From NCBI GenBank assembly GCA_020445605.1, contig JAGRGH010000032.1, positions 62,001-126,000 of the forward strand: 64,000 nucleotides of DNA, read 5' to 3'. The notes under the pieces are model-generated. The model worked only from the letters and a program-made list of their open reading frames with translations, was not told the origin of the DNA and searched no databases. The position numbers and the translations under genes are program-made. Source of the DNA: Chromatiales bacterium. Lineage in GTDB: Bacteria; Pseudomonadota; Gammaproteobacteria; JAGRGH01. Of this stretch, positions 9,101 through 17,623 are shown piece by piece; within the stretch, counting starts at the first letter, position 1; each line of letters begins with the position of its first letter.

Positions 9101-11806
9101 TCAGCCACCGACATTGGCGAGCCGCTGGCCGATGATCGTGGCGAGATTCCGGTACAGCTTGGCCGCGGCGCGCGGATACACGCGGATCAGGTTGGCGATA
9201 CCGTCCCAGTCGAGTACCAGTGCGCGTGTCTGCGCCGTGGCGATCACGTCGGCGGTGCGCGGCATGTCCGCAAGCAGGGACAACTCGCCGATCACCGAAC
9301 CCGGGCCAAGTTCCCGAAGCTTCAGCCGCTCGCCGGTCTCGCGCGCCTGGTAGACCTCGGCCGCGCCGTCGAGCAGGATGAACAGCTCCTGCCCGCGACT
9401 GCCCTGCTCGACGATGGCCGCGCCCGGCGCATAGTTCTGCACGCGCGACAGAAGCACGGTCTTGCGCACCTGCCAGGGACGCAGCCCCTCGAACAGCTGG
9501 CATTCGTCCTGGATCCGGGTGCGCAGGCTCAGCGACAGGGCGTCCCACATCGTGATCAGGCGCGTGCTCGCCAGCAGCAACGGCGTCAGTACGAATGTGG
9601 CGACCGCCGCGATCGCAATGACCAGCGCGCTGAGCGCACCGAAATGCACCACTGGCGGAAACGACGAGACCATCAGCGTCGCGAAACCGGCCGCCAGCGC
9701 GAGCGAGGTCGAAAAGATCGGCAGCGCCTCCTCGCGCACCGTGCGTGCAAGCACCACGGCGCTGCGACTCTCTGTGCGGGAGTTCTCGTGATAACGCACC
9801 ATGAAATGCATGGTGTCATCCACGCAGATGCCCAGCGCGATCGCCGCGGTCATGGCGGTGCCGGTATCGAGTGAGATGCCCGTCGCACCCATCACACCGA
9901 ACAGCACGACGATCGGCACCAGATTCGGCACGACGGCTATCAGCCCGGCCCGTACGTTGACGAACAGTATGCCGATGATCACGACAATCACAACGGCCAT
10001 CATGCCGATGGATTGCAGCTGTGCATCGATCAGCGAGTCCGCCGCACGCAGGTGCAGAATCGAATCGCCCGTCGCGCGCAGGCGCAGCCCACGATCGAGA
10101 TGTTCGCCGGCCCAGCCCTGAATCGCGTCCAGCAGTTCGGCCAGCGCCTCGGTCGATTCGCGGTCATGGCGAACCAGGATGCGCGCTTCCGAATAATCCA
10201 CGTCGACGAACGCGGCAAAGCGGTCGTGAGACACCAGCGCGGTGTACTCGCGCACGACGTCATCGAAGTCCGGCAGATAGGGCTGCGCGCCGTCGTCGCC
10301 CTCCATCGCGGTGTGAATCAGCGCGATGTGGTCCGCGAACGAAAGCGTCTTGTCCGCCAGTGCATTGTCCTCGAGCCAGCGCTGAAACTCCTGGATCGCC
10401 TTCAGGTAGCGCACCTGCTGAAAGGTGCCCTGGATGCCGGAGTCGATCAGCACGGAGAAGCTTTCCAGCCCGGCGATCTCTTCGCCGAGGGTGGCGACGC
10501 GTTGCAGGACCTCGGACTGGCGGTCGAAGTAGCCGAGCGAACTGTTGTTCACGCGCAGGCCCAGTGTTCCGTACAGCGATACCGCGACGATGATCGCCGT
10601 GGCGATGAACACCTTGAGCCGCGCGCCCGAAATGCGTCGATACAGCCCCTCGGCGAAGGCGCCGAATACATCGGCGACACTGCGGGTGGGGCGTACGCGT
10701 CCGGCATCCGGCCCGAAACTCAGCGCCGCCGGCAGCAGGCTGACCGTGATGGCGAAGTTGAACGCCAGACCGGTCGAGGCAATCAGTCCGAACTGGTGGA
10801 GCAGATGCAGGTCGTTGAGTGAAATGGACAGAAAACCGAGATAGGTCGTCAGAAACGTCAGCGTCACGGCCATGCCCATGCGCCGGTTCATCGCACCGAG
10901 CGCACGCGCTCGCGTTTCGCCGCTCGAGCGCACGGCGATGAACTCCGACAACAGGTGGATGTCCTCGGTCGAACCGATGATCACCAGCAGCGCCGGCACG
11001 ACCGAGGTCATCACGTTCACCGGTATGCCCAGCCATGCCATCAGACCGAGCGTCCACACGACACTGAGCAGCGCCGTGGTCATCGGCAGCGCCACGGCGC
11101 TCGTGCGTCGCAGCGCCAGCCCGAGGGTTACGAGCAGCACCCCGAGGGCCAGCGGGACGATGCTGGTCTGATCGGCGCGGATGCGTTCGGCGATGCGCTC
11201 GCGCACGAACGGCCCGCCAATCTGAAACGCCTGCTCAAACTCGGCGCGAACCGGTTCGATTGCATGGTCAAGGCCCGCGACCACGCGTGCGTCGAAGTCC
11301 TCGCCATCGGGCTCGCGCAAATAGACGTTGACGGCCATCGCGGGCCTGTCCACCGCGAGCAGATTGTTCGCAATGAACGGGTCGCGGCGCGCGGCCTCGA
11401 TCGCCTCCTCGAATACCGCGGGCTCATCGAACGGCGGCGTCAGGTACGGCGAGGCCTGGAACTCGTCGTTGACCGTGCGCATGCGGCTGACTGAAAACAG
11501 GCTCTCGGTGCGCGCGACGAAAGGCAGCTCACCGATCCGTTCGATCGTGGCATGCGCGCTCGACAGCCCGGCGGCATCCAGCAGGTTCGCACCCGCAAGG
11601 TAGACGACGACCAGGCTCTCGGAACCATAGGTGTCGTGCAGGTGCGAGTTGAGCGCGACGGCCTCGGGCTCGCTGCTCGCAAGACCTTCGGCCAGCAGCT
11701 GAAACTGCAGGCGATCAAGAGACCAGGCCATGGCCACGGTGATCGACGCCAGCACGGCCAGCACCAGCCAGCGGTGCCGCGCCGCGAGATCCATGAAATA
11801 CCCCAT
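9101..11806 (-). CDS. RND-superfamily (MMPL/COG1033) transporter with fused C-terminal cyclic-nucleotide-binding domain
   Basis: A 901-residue protein beginning MGYFMDLAARHRWLVL, with a second possible start at MDL four codons later. The layout is that of a half-size RND/patched-type transporter. A first membrane helix (about 15-32) precedes a periplasmic loop, then a five-to-six helix bundle (about 210-375). A second helix and loop follow, then a second bundle (about 615-745) with an Asp-bearing helix (CVDDTMHFMVRY). After about residue 770 there is a complete cyclic-nucleotide-binding fold ending in VIGELSLLADMPRTADV, which holds the Glu and Arg of the phosphate-binding cassette. The substrate is unknown; relatives include hopanoid and lipid exporters. 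Fusion to a cNMP sensor, with a cyclase a few kilobases away, suggests gating by the nucleotide. Confidence 0.85.
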   Translation of the reverse strand: MGYFMDLAARHRWLVLAVLASITVAMAWSLDRLQFQLLAEGLASSEPEAVALNSHLHDTYGSESLVVVYLAGANLLDAAGLSSAHATIERIGELPFVARTESLFSVSRMRTVNDEFQASPYLTPPFDEPAVFEEAIEAARRDPFIANNLLAVDRPAMAVNVYLREPDGEDFDARVVAGLDHAIEPVRAEFEQAFQIGGPFVRERIAERIRADQTSIVPLALGVLLVTLGLALRRTSAVALPMTTALLSVVWTLGLMAWLGIPVNVMTSVVPALLVIIGSTEDIHLLSEFIAVRSSGETRARALGAMNRRMGMAVTLTFLTTYLGFLSISLNDLHLLHQFGLIASTGLAFNFAITVSLLPAALSFGPDAGRVRPTRSVADVFGAFAEGLYRRISGARLKVFIATAIIVAVSLYGTLGLRVNNSSLGYFDRQSEVLQRVATLGEEIAGLESFSVLIDSGIQGTFQQVRYLKAIQEFQRWLEDNALADKTLSFADHIALIHTAMEGDDGAQPYLPDFDDVVREYTALVSHDRFAAFVDVDYSEARILVRHDRESTEALAELLDAIQGWAGEHLDRGLRLRATGDSILHLRAADSLIDAQLQSIGMMAVVIVVIIGILFVNVRAGLIAVVPNLVPIVVLFGVMGATGISLDTGTAMTAAIALGICVDDTMHFMVRYHENSRTESRSAVVLARTVREEALPIFSTSLALAAGFATLMVSSFPPVVHFGALSALVIAIAAVATFVLTPLLLASTRLITMWDALSLSLRTRIQDECQLFEGLRPWQVRKTVLLSRVQNYAPGAAIVEQGSRGQELFILLDGAAEVYQARETGERLKLRELGPGSVIGELSLLADMPRTADVIATAQTRALVLDWDGIANLIRVYPRAAAKLYRNLATIIGQRLANVGG

Positions 11807-11942
11807 ACCCCCGCCTTGAAAGTACGACCATTTGCGCCGGTCGTGCGCGCAAACGTCTGCCCGTCGGCCGCCCGAAACCGGAGCCGGCCCGGGCGATTAC
11901 GCGCGCTTGCCCCTGATGTCGACCCCTCTTGGACGGGGGTCT

Positions 11943-12113
11943 TAACAGGCTGTTGAAATTCCCTTTTCAAAAGCCTGTTATCGCGAGAGAGGGACGTCTC
12001 GCCCGAAAATCGAACACCCAAGTGTTTGATTTTCGTGAGCAACCGAAAACCGCGCTTTTCGGTTGCGATGTTGAAAAGGCCATGGATGGGCCATTTTTTT
12101 TCAACAACCTGTT
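11943..12113. repeat. Family A hairpin element, copy 1 (MITE-like)
   Basis: This lies in the 422-base gap between 11806 and 12229, which has no gene. The element opens with TAACAGGCTGTTGAAA paired to TTTTCAAAAGCCTGTTA, and closes with a GTTGAAAA/TTTTCAAC hairpin ending AACAACCTGTT. The two outer ends are therefore inverted copies of each other. Inside are two further perfect hairpins, one around AACAC/GTGTT (12003-12034) and one around GCAACCGAAAA/TTTTCGGTTGC. Copy 2 at 14052-14219 is nearly identical through the middle. I see no transposase, so a non-autonomous element is the likely explanation. The rest of the gap (11807-11942 and 12114-12228) shows nothing I can name. Confidence 0.85.
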
Positions 12114-12228
12114 CAAGCCGCCCGCGACAGGACGCGGGCCACCGCTTGGGCGCGATCCCGCAGGACGGGCCGCTCGCCGCGGTCGATTCTACCGGTAGCG
12201 CGACGGCTTGTGCGGGTTTCGGCCCGGG

Positions 12229-12582
12229 TCAGGCCTGGGTGCGCAGGCGCAGGCGGTCGGCCAGGATGCCCATGACCTCGAGGGCGAAGTACGGCTGCTG
12301 GGTGACCAGAAACACGAACCGGCGCTGGTCGACGGTGACCACCCGGCAGTCGGTGCGTGCCCTGACCGTTGCGCTACGCACTTCACGGTCTATCAAGGCC
12401 ATTTCACCGAAAATCTCGCCTGGACCGTGGGAGTTGATGGGCTTGTCGCCAACCAGCACCTCGACCTCGCCGTCGAGGACGTAATACATCGCATCGCCCG
12501 GGTCGCCTGCGGCAAACAGCGTGGCACCGGCCGGAAACTCGCGAATCGTGGTTTCATGCTTGAGCAGATCGAATACGGACAC
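12229..12582 (-). CDS. Stand-alone cyclic-nucleotide-binding domain protein
   Basis: A 117-residue protein using GTG at 12582, supported by GAGGG about eight bases upstream. It is one complete Crp-like sensor fold: FPAGATLFAAGDPGDAMYYV, a turn DGEVEVLVG, and a phosphate-binding cassette IFGEMALIDREVRSATV with the Glu and Arg expected for cAMP or cGMP binding, then a C-helix (PYFALEVMGILADRLRLRT). There is no DNA-binding or enzymatic domain, so it must act by protein contact. It lies on the same strand upstream of the RND-CNBD transporter, separated by repeat copy A1. Similarity in type to the transporter's C-terminal domain suggests a common signalling pathway; this is inference. Confidence 0.85.
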   Translation of the reverse strand: MSVFDLLKHETTIREFPAGATLFAAGDPGDAMYYVLDGEVEVLVGDKPINSHGPGEIFGEMALIDREVRSATVRARTDCRVVTVDQRRFVFLVTQQPYFALEVMGILADRLRLRTQA

Positions 12583-12812
12583 CGGGGCAGCCCTCGGGAA
12601 AAATCGAACGAGTCAGTCTGGGCGCGGGATGTTTCAAAATGATTACGGGCGCGGCGAGCACATGCGATGCAAACGGGCGCAAATGCCCCAAGCGGCCCTG
12701 CGGCATCCGGCGGAAACTGCGTTTACACGCGTTTGCGCATGCGCCCCGGCGGCGTTAGCCTGAACGCGCCCGCAGCAGGCGGGCTCCGCAGCTCCAGTAG
12801 GCGTCAGCGCCC

Positions 12813-14054
12813 GTGAAAAAGCTCTTCGGCATCGCAACCAGCCTGGCGTTTCTGGCGCTGATCGCATTCGTGCTGTACGCCTTTGTGCTGCCGTGGCGGG
12901 TCAAGGTTCGGCTTGACGAGGCGATCGAAACCGTTTCGCCGTTTGCAGAGATCGGCTACGGGCGTGTCGAGACCGAACTCGGTGGGCGGCTGCGGCTGGT
13001 CGAGCCGGTCGTTGCCGAACGCGGCGGCGATCGGTCACTGCGCGCCGAGCATCTGACCGTGGACTTCGGCGGCACCCTGAACCTGATCGAGGCCCTGGTC
13101 GGCAGCCTCGACAACTTCCCGGACCGCTTCGGCGTACGCCTCAAGGCCATCGAACTGCGCGGGCCGCGCGCAGAAGGCGCGCCCCAACTCGCCTCGGGCG
13201 GCTGGCCGCGGGCCTGCGGCGCGTTTCCGCAGACCTTCACCGTCGCCACCGCCGAACGCCCGCTGGACCTCAGCGTGTCGCTGATCGTCGAACCCGGCGG
13301 CAGTGTGGAAGCCGCGCTCGACGTGCTCGTGGCCGGTTTCACGCGCGACTACGCAACCCTTCGCATCAGCGGCCTGAATCGGGAGATTCCCGAGCGCTCG
13401 AACCCACAGCTGCGCTATCTGCAGCTGGAACACGACGACCTCGGTGCACTCAAGGCGCTGGTCGCCCAATGCATCCAGGCCAGCAATGCGGATCGGGCCA
13501 CCGTGCTGGGGTGGTTTGTCGACGCAGCTGGAGACCAGCTGGGCGCGCGCAGCGACGAACGCCTGAACGCCGCGACCCGGGACGAACTGCAGGCCTATCT
13601 CGATCAGCCAGGCACCCTGCTCCTGACCGGCAAGCCGACCGGCCAGATCGACAGCGTGCGGCTGAACACCGAGGGCAGCCTGCCGCTGCTGCGTGAGATC
13701 GAGTTCACGCTGACGGTTGGCGATCGCAGCGACGTCACCATCGGATTCGAGCCGCGCCCGGAATCAGCCGCGAGCGGTGCGGACAGCGGCGCGGATCACC
13801 AATCCGCGACGGATTCCGCGGGTGCGCCGGCAGCACGCGAACGCCGGCCGACGCTGCGCACGATCGGTTACGACGCGATGGGTGACCACGTCGGGCGGAT
13901 CGTCGAGTTCGAAGCCACCGACGGGCGCATCTACCGCGGCCGGCTGATCGACGACGGGCTCGAGGCCATCGGCATCGAACAGCGCTACGAAGGCGGCCGC
14001 TGGACCTACTACCCGAGCCCGGAAACCACCCGGCGCATCACGCTCCTGCGCTAA
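12813..14054 (+). CDS. Membrane-anchored hypothetical protein
   Basis: A 413-residue protein from GTG 12813 (MKKLFGIATSLAFLALIAF). One N-terminal helix (about 5-27) anchors it, and the rest should be periplasmic. The first third is beta-rich with IGYGRVETELGGRLRLVEPV, reminiscent of AsmA/DUF945-like proteins. A middle region has DELQAYLDQPGTLLLTGKP. A low-complexity Ala/Ser/Asp linker (about 318-345) precedes a C-terminal beta module (VGRIVEFEATDGRIYRGRL). I do not recognise a specific family. The TAA stop is supplied by the outer end of repeat copy A2 (14052-14219), so the element's insertion may have reset the gene's end. Function unknown. Confidence 0.7.
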   Translation: MKKLFGIATSLAFLALIAFVLYAFVLPWRVKVRLDEAIETVSPFAEIGYGRVETELGGRLRLVEPVVAERGGDRSLRAEHLTVDFGGTLNLIEALVGSLDNFPDRFGVRLKAIELRGPRAEGAPQLASGGWPRACGAFPQTFTVATAERPLDLSVSLIVEPGGSVEAALDVLVAGFTRDYATLRISGLNREIPERSNPQLRYLQLEHDDLGALKALVAQCIQASNADRATVLGWFVDAAGDQLGARSDERLNAATRDELQAYLDQPGTLLLTGKPTGQIDSVRLNTEGSLPLLREIEFTLTVGDRSDVTIGFEPRPESAASGADSGADHQSATDSAGAPAARERRPTLRTIGYDAMGDHVGRIVEFEATDGRIYRGRLIDDGLEAIGIEQRYEGGRWTYYPSPETTRRITLLR

Positions 14055-14219
14055 CAGGCTGTTGAACTTCTCTTTTCAGCAGCCTGTTAGCGCGAGGCAG
14101 GGTCGTCTCGCCCGAAAATCGAACACCCAAGTGTTTGATTTTCGTGAGCAACCGAAAACCGCGCTTTTCGGTTGCGATGTTGAAAAGGCCATGGAGAGGC
14201 CTTTTTCAACAATCTGCTC
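14052..14219. repeat. Family A hairpin element, copy 2
   Basis: It starts TAACAGGCTGTTGAA, whose first three bases are the stop codon of the gene at 12813-14054, and ends TTTTTCAACAATCTGCTCA. The internal block from about 14100 to 14190 is practically identical to copy A1 (11943-12113), including the AACAC/GTGTT and GCAACCGAAAA/TTTTCGGTTGC hairpins. It sits between convergent genes and would fold into several stems, so it may also serve as a terminator. Confidence 0.85.
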
Positions 14220-14224
14220 AGGGC

Positions 14225-14788
14225 TCAGCCAGGCTCCGTGAGCAGTGTCTCGATCAGCGCCTCGATGCGCTGCGCCTGGGCATCGCCCGCGTGGGTCTCA
14301 CCGATGAACCGGCCGCGAATCCGCCCCTGCCGGTCGAGCACGTACCAGGCCGGCCAGTACCGGTTGCCGAGCGCGTTCCAGTAGCTCCAGTCGTTGTCGA
14401 TCATCACCGGATGGTGCAGACCGAACTCGGCGACCTTGGCCTCCAGCCGTCCGCGGTCCTTTTCGCGATCAAACTCGGGCGTGTGCACGCCGATGACCTG
14501 AAGACCCCTCGGTTCCAGCCGCGCGGCCATGGCGTTCAGCCACGGGAACGAGCGGTAACAGTTCCAGCACTCGAACGCCCAGACGTCGAGCAGCACAACC
14601 TTGCCACGCAGCGCCGCCAGCGTGAGCGGCGGCGAGCCGATCCACTGCGCGGGCGCGGTGTGCGTGAACGCCGGCGCGGGCGCTGGCGGCACCACGCCCG
14701 TCTCAGCGCGACAGCCGGCCGTCATCAGCGCCAGACCGGTCAGCAGCACGAGTCCCCGAGCGAGCGATGATCTCAATGGGCCACGCAT
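14225..14788 (-). CDS. Thioredoxin-like (TlpA/DipZ C-terminal-type) lipoprotein
   Basis: A 187-residue exported protein. The N-terminus has a basic start, a hydrophobic stretch (LVLLTGLALMTAGC) and a lipobox Cys, so it should be anchored at the membrane facing the periplasm. The core is a thioredoxin fold of the AhpC/TSA-Redoxin group: LRGKVVLLDVWAFECWNCYR with the redox motif CWNC, VIGVHTPEF, HPVMIDNDWSYWNALG and a cis-Pro segment YWPAWYVLDRQG. A role in periplasmic thiol reduction or protection is likely; partners are not visible. The gene is divergent from kbp with about 180 bases between starts. Confidence 0.88.
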   Translation of the reverse strand: MRGPLRSSLARGLVLLTGLALMTAGCRAETGVVPPAPAPAFTHTAPAQWIGSPPLTLAALRGKVVLLDVWAFECWNCYRSFPWLNAMAARLEPRGLQVIGVHTPEFDREKDRGRLEAKVAEFGLHHPVMIDNDWSYWNALGNRYWPAWYVLDRQGRIRGRFIGETHAGDAQAQRIEALIETLLTEPG

Positions 14789-14970
14789 CGCAGGACACCT
14801 CCAAATTCAGTAGCGGAAACATCCACACTGGACCGGACACCAAGCGAAATCCATGCCGACCGACGCAGCGGGCGACCGCCGGCCGTGCATCGCGGCGTTT
14901 GCGCACGGCGCGCACGCGGTCTATAAATTCAGCCAGCCACCCTACTGCCAACCGCAACAAGGAGCCATCC

Positions 14971-15408
14971 ATGCAATTCTGGGAATTCGGCCTGAGCCTC
15001 GGGCGCAAGCTGTTCAAAAAGGGCGACGACGAGGCCACGAGCATCCAAAAACACATTGAGGAGGACAACCCCGGCGTAAAGGACCTCAAGGTCGCTTTCA
15101 ACGATGGCGTGGTTTCCATCAGCGGCGAGGCCGACAGCGTGGAGGCGATGGAAAAGGCGGTGTTGATGGCCGGCAATGTCAAAGGCGTCAAGCAGGTCAA
15201 CGCGGCGGGCGTGGTGCATCCAACCCCGGCCACCGAGATCAAGGTCGAGATGTACCAGATCAAATCCGGTGACACGCTCTCGGCGATCGCCAAGCGTTAC
15301 TACGGCAAGGCGAGCCTGTATCCGCGAATCTTCGAAGCGAACCGCGAGGTCATCAAGAACCCGGACCTGATCTTCGTCGGCCAGATCATCCGGATTCCGC
15401 TGGATTAG
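14971..15408 (+). CDS. kbp: BON-LysM protein, YgaU/Kbp-type K+-binding protein
   Basis: A 145-residue protein from ATG 14971, with AAGGAG seven bases upstream; in-frame codons further upstream are not used. Residues about 25-80 form a BON domain (VKDLKVAFNDGVVSISGEA) and about 95-145 a LysM domain (YQIKSGDTLSAIAKRYYG, ending GQIIRIPLD). Length and order match E. coli YgaU/Kbp (149 residues), a cytoplasmic potassium-binding protein linked to osmotic stress. There is no signal peptide, consistent with that family. A family B hairpin begins exactly at the stop codon and is likely to act as its terminator. Confidence 0.92.
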   Translation: MQFWEFGLSLGRKLFKKGDDEATSIQKHIEEDNPGVKDLKVAFNDGVVSISGEADSVEAMEKAVLMAGNVKGVKQVNAAGVVHPTPATEIKVEMYQIKSGDTLSAIAKRYYGKASLYPRIFEANREVIKNPDLIFVGQIIRIPLD

Positions 15409-15500
15409 GGAAACTCTGAACAATTCAGAGTTTCCCGCGGCGCATGGATGTGACGCCACAACGACGGCTGCAAGCCGTTGAAAACGAAAGAGGACGAACA
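15406..15500. repeat. Family B hairpin element, copy B1
   Basis: Beginning with the TAG stop of kbp, the sequence reads TTAGGGAAACTCTGAA, then the inverse TTCAGAGTTTCCC (15424-15436). The following CATGGATGTG...GTTGAAAACGAAAGA segment matches copy B2 at 36375-36534. The distal end seen in B2 and B3 (GATTGATCAGAG) is missing, so this copy is truncated. The outer stem would work as a transcription terminator. Confidence 0.75.
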
Positions 15501-15550
15501 GGCACGGCCGGCACCGATGGCGACGGCATTCCGGTCGCCACCCACAAGCG

Positions 15551-17068
15551 TCATTCGATCAGGCGGCGAAGTTGAACGGCGAGTTCATCGTAGTCGAGCC
15601 GGCCGTCACAGGTATCCACCGTCAACGCGTAACCGGCTTCGTCGCAGGTCAGCGGAGTGAAGCCGGCGAGCTGTGCCTCGAGTACGGCGAGATCCGCATC
15701 CGAGGGATCGTTGCCGAGACCGCTGCGCGCGGCCACGCGCTCGCGCAAGGTGTCGACGTCAGCATGCACGGACACGATCGCGCAAGACACACCTCGCGCC
15801 CGGACCTGATCGATCGCATTCGCCCGCGCCTGCGGGTCGAGCCAGGTCGCGTCTAGAACGGCCACATATCCCGCCGCGGCGACCGCGAGGCCCAGATCGA
15901 GCAGACGCTGCATGGTGCGGCTATGCCATTGGTCTGTATAGAACTCCGGCTCCAGCCGGTCACCTGCATCACGACCCGCCAAGCGCTTGCGTTCTACGTC
16001 CGCACGGATGCGCACACCGCCCAGTCGTTGCGCGATTTCATCGGCGACGACGGATTTTCCCGAACCCGATACGCCGTGCATGAACACCAGCGCGCCGCGC
16101 CTCGGACGCACGAATTCGCGCGCCAGTTCGACATAGTGACGAATCCCGCCGGTGGCGGGGTCGCCATCGGTCGCCGACAAAGCGGCAACCTTCGCACGCA
16201 CCAGCGCACGATAGGCCGAGCAATATCCGAGCAGACCCAGCGCCGCGTAGTCACCGGATCGGGCGAGATACCGGTCGAGGAAACGCCATGCCATTCGCGG
16301 GTGTCCCCGCGCCATGAGGTCCATGTACGGAAACGCGATCTCCGCGGCGACGTCGCCCCAGCGCAACGCGGCGTTGAACTCCAGGCAATCGAATGCCAGC
16401 AGCCGACCGCCCCACTCGACCAGATTGCCGAGATGCAGATCGCCGTGACATTCACGGACAAATCCATCGGCGCGACGCCGCTCCATCCGCTCGGCCAGCG
16501 CATCGAAGCACCCGGTCAGCCGTTCACGCAGGCTCGCAAGCTCGCCTGACCCGCCAAGTCTGGATTGGATCGGCTCGAAATTCTCCAGCGTGCGCGCCTG
16601 TAGGTCGTCCGGCTTTCCAAACGGACACTGCGCGTCACTTGGCGGAAGGCTTGCGTGGAACCTGGCCAGATCGGCGGCGAAGGCATCGAGCTGGTCTGCG
16701 CGCAGTGCGCCGCGGTCCGCGAGGTCGCTCGCCACGCAGGCGTGATCGAACCGGCGCATGTGCACCGCATATTCCACGAACCGGCCGGCCCCGCCGATCG
16801 CAAGGGTGCCGTTGCGTGCGACTACGGAAACGACGCCCAGATAGAGCTCGGGCGCGAGCCGTCGGTTCAGCCGCAGTTCGTCCGCGCATGCGCGTGCACG
16901 CAGCTCCGGTGTGCTGAAGTCCACGAAGCCAAAGTTCACCGGCTTTTTGATCTTCCATGCGTCGGTGCCAGCAAGCAGCACCCAGGAGATGTGCGTTTCC
17001 ACGAGGTCGACATCGGCCGCATCCCTGCCGAGCGCCGACCGCAACTGGTTGATTTCATCGATGTGCAT
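15551..17068 (-). CDS. Bifunctional aminoglycoside-phosphotransferase-like / P-loop kinase protein
   Basis: A 505-residue two-domain protein of the COG2187-COG0645 type. Residues about 1-330 resemble the aminoglycoside phosphotransferase/protein-kinase fold: an early Lys in DAWKIKKPVNFGFVDF, then the catalytic block FVRECHGDLHLGNLVEW and the metal-binding Asp in LLAFDCLEFN. Residues about 335-505 are a P-loop kinase: VFMHGVSGSGKSVVADEIA (Walker A), VRIRADVERKRL and an Arg-rich lid (VRARGVSCAIVSV). The physiological substrate of this common family is not known to me. It is divergent from yjbQ with only 56 bases between starts. No truncation or missing residue is visible. Confidence 0.85.
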   Translation of the reverse strand: MHIDEINQLRSALGRDAADVDLVETHISWVLLAGTDAWKIKKPVNFGFVDFSTPELRARACADELRLNRRLAPELYLGVVSVVARNGTLAIGGAGRFVEYAVHMRRFDHACVASDLADRGALRADQLDAFAADLARFHASLPPSDAQCPFGKPDDLQARTLENFEPIQSRLGGSGELASLRERLTGCFDALAERMERRRADGFVRECHGDLHLGNLVEWGGRLLAFDCLEFNAALRWGDVAAEIAFPYMDLMARGHPRMAWRFLDRYLARSGDYAALGLLGYCSAYRALVRAKVAALSATDGDPATGGIRHYVELAREFVRPRRGALVFMHGVSGSGKSVVADEIAQRLGGVRIRADVERKRLAGRDAGDRLEPEFYTDQWHSRTMQRLLDLGLAVAAAGYVAVLDATWLDPQARANAIDQVRARGVSCAIVSVHADVDTLRERVAARSGLGNDPSDADLAVLEAQLAGFTPLTCDEAGYALTVDTCDGRLDYDELAVQLRRLIE

Positions 17069-17124
17069 CGAAGCTCTGCATTCCGGGTCCCGTAACCACT
17101 GCGGCTGACGTAGACTGAGGTGTC

Positions 17125-17562
17125 ATGGCCCCACGTTTCAGACAGGATAGCTTCACGCACCGCACCCGGGGGCGCGGCAGCCATGAACTGACTTCGAGTG
17201 TCGCCGGGGTCGTGCGTGACAGCGGGGTCCTGACCGGGCTGTGCCATGTGTTCTGCCACCACACCAGTGCCTCGCTGCTGCTGACCGAGAATGCCGATCC
17301 GCAGGTACGGCGCGATCTGGAGACCTTCATGGCGCGCATCGCACCCGACGGCGACCCGACCTTCGGTCATGATGAAGAAGGGCCAGACGACATGAGCGCG
17401 CATGTGCGCACCATGATTGCGGGCAGCGAGCTGACGCTGCCCGTAAGCGGCGCGCGCCTGGCGCTCGGCACCTGGCAGGGCGTGTATCTGTGGGAACATC
17501 GCAGCGCTGCGCACACCCGGCGCATCACCGTAACCGTTCACGGCGAGGCGTCCGCAACGTAA
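17125..17562 (+). CDS. YjbQ family protein (UPF0047)
   Basis: A 145-residue single-domain protein matching the YjbQ/UPF0047 family in length. Conserved features are GLCHVFCHHTSASLLLTENAD, the HDEEGPDDMSAHVRTM block and the C-terminal LGTWQGVYLWEHR with a final beta strand. The His and Glu residues of the putative active site are present. Members have been linked to weak thiamine-phosphate synthase activity, but the native role is unsettled. It is followed 61 bases later by the DUF2235 gene on the same strand. Confidence 0.93.
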   Translation: MAPRFRQDSFTHRTRGRGSHELTSSVAGVVRDSGVLTGLCHVFCHHTSASLLLTENADPQVRRDLETFMARIAPDGDPTFGHDEEGPDDMSAHVRTMIAGSELTLPVSGARLALGTWQGVYLWEHRSAAHTRRITVTVHGEASAT

Positions 17563-17623
17563 GCGCCGCCAGCCATCGCGACCCCCGTCGCATTTCCTTT
17601 CAGCCAAGCCCAAGGAGGCGATC

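Noticed and set aside
11943-14219. CRISPR array
   Set aside because: Repeats A1 and A2 are two dispersed copies of a 170-base element, not short direct repeats with spacers.
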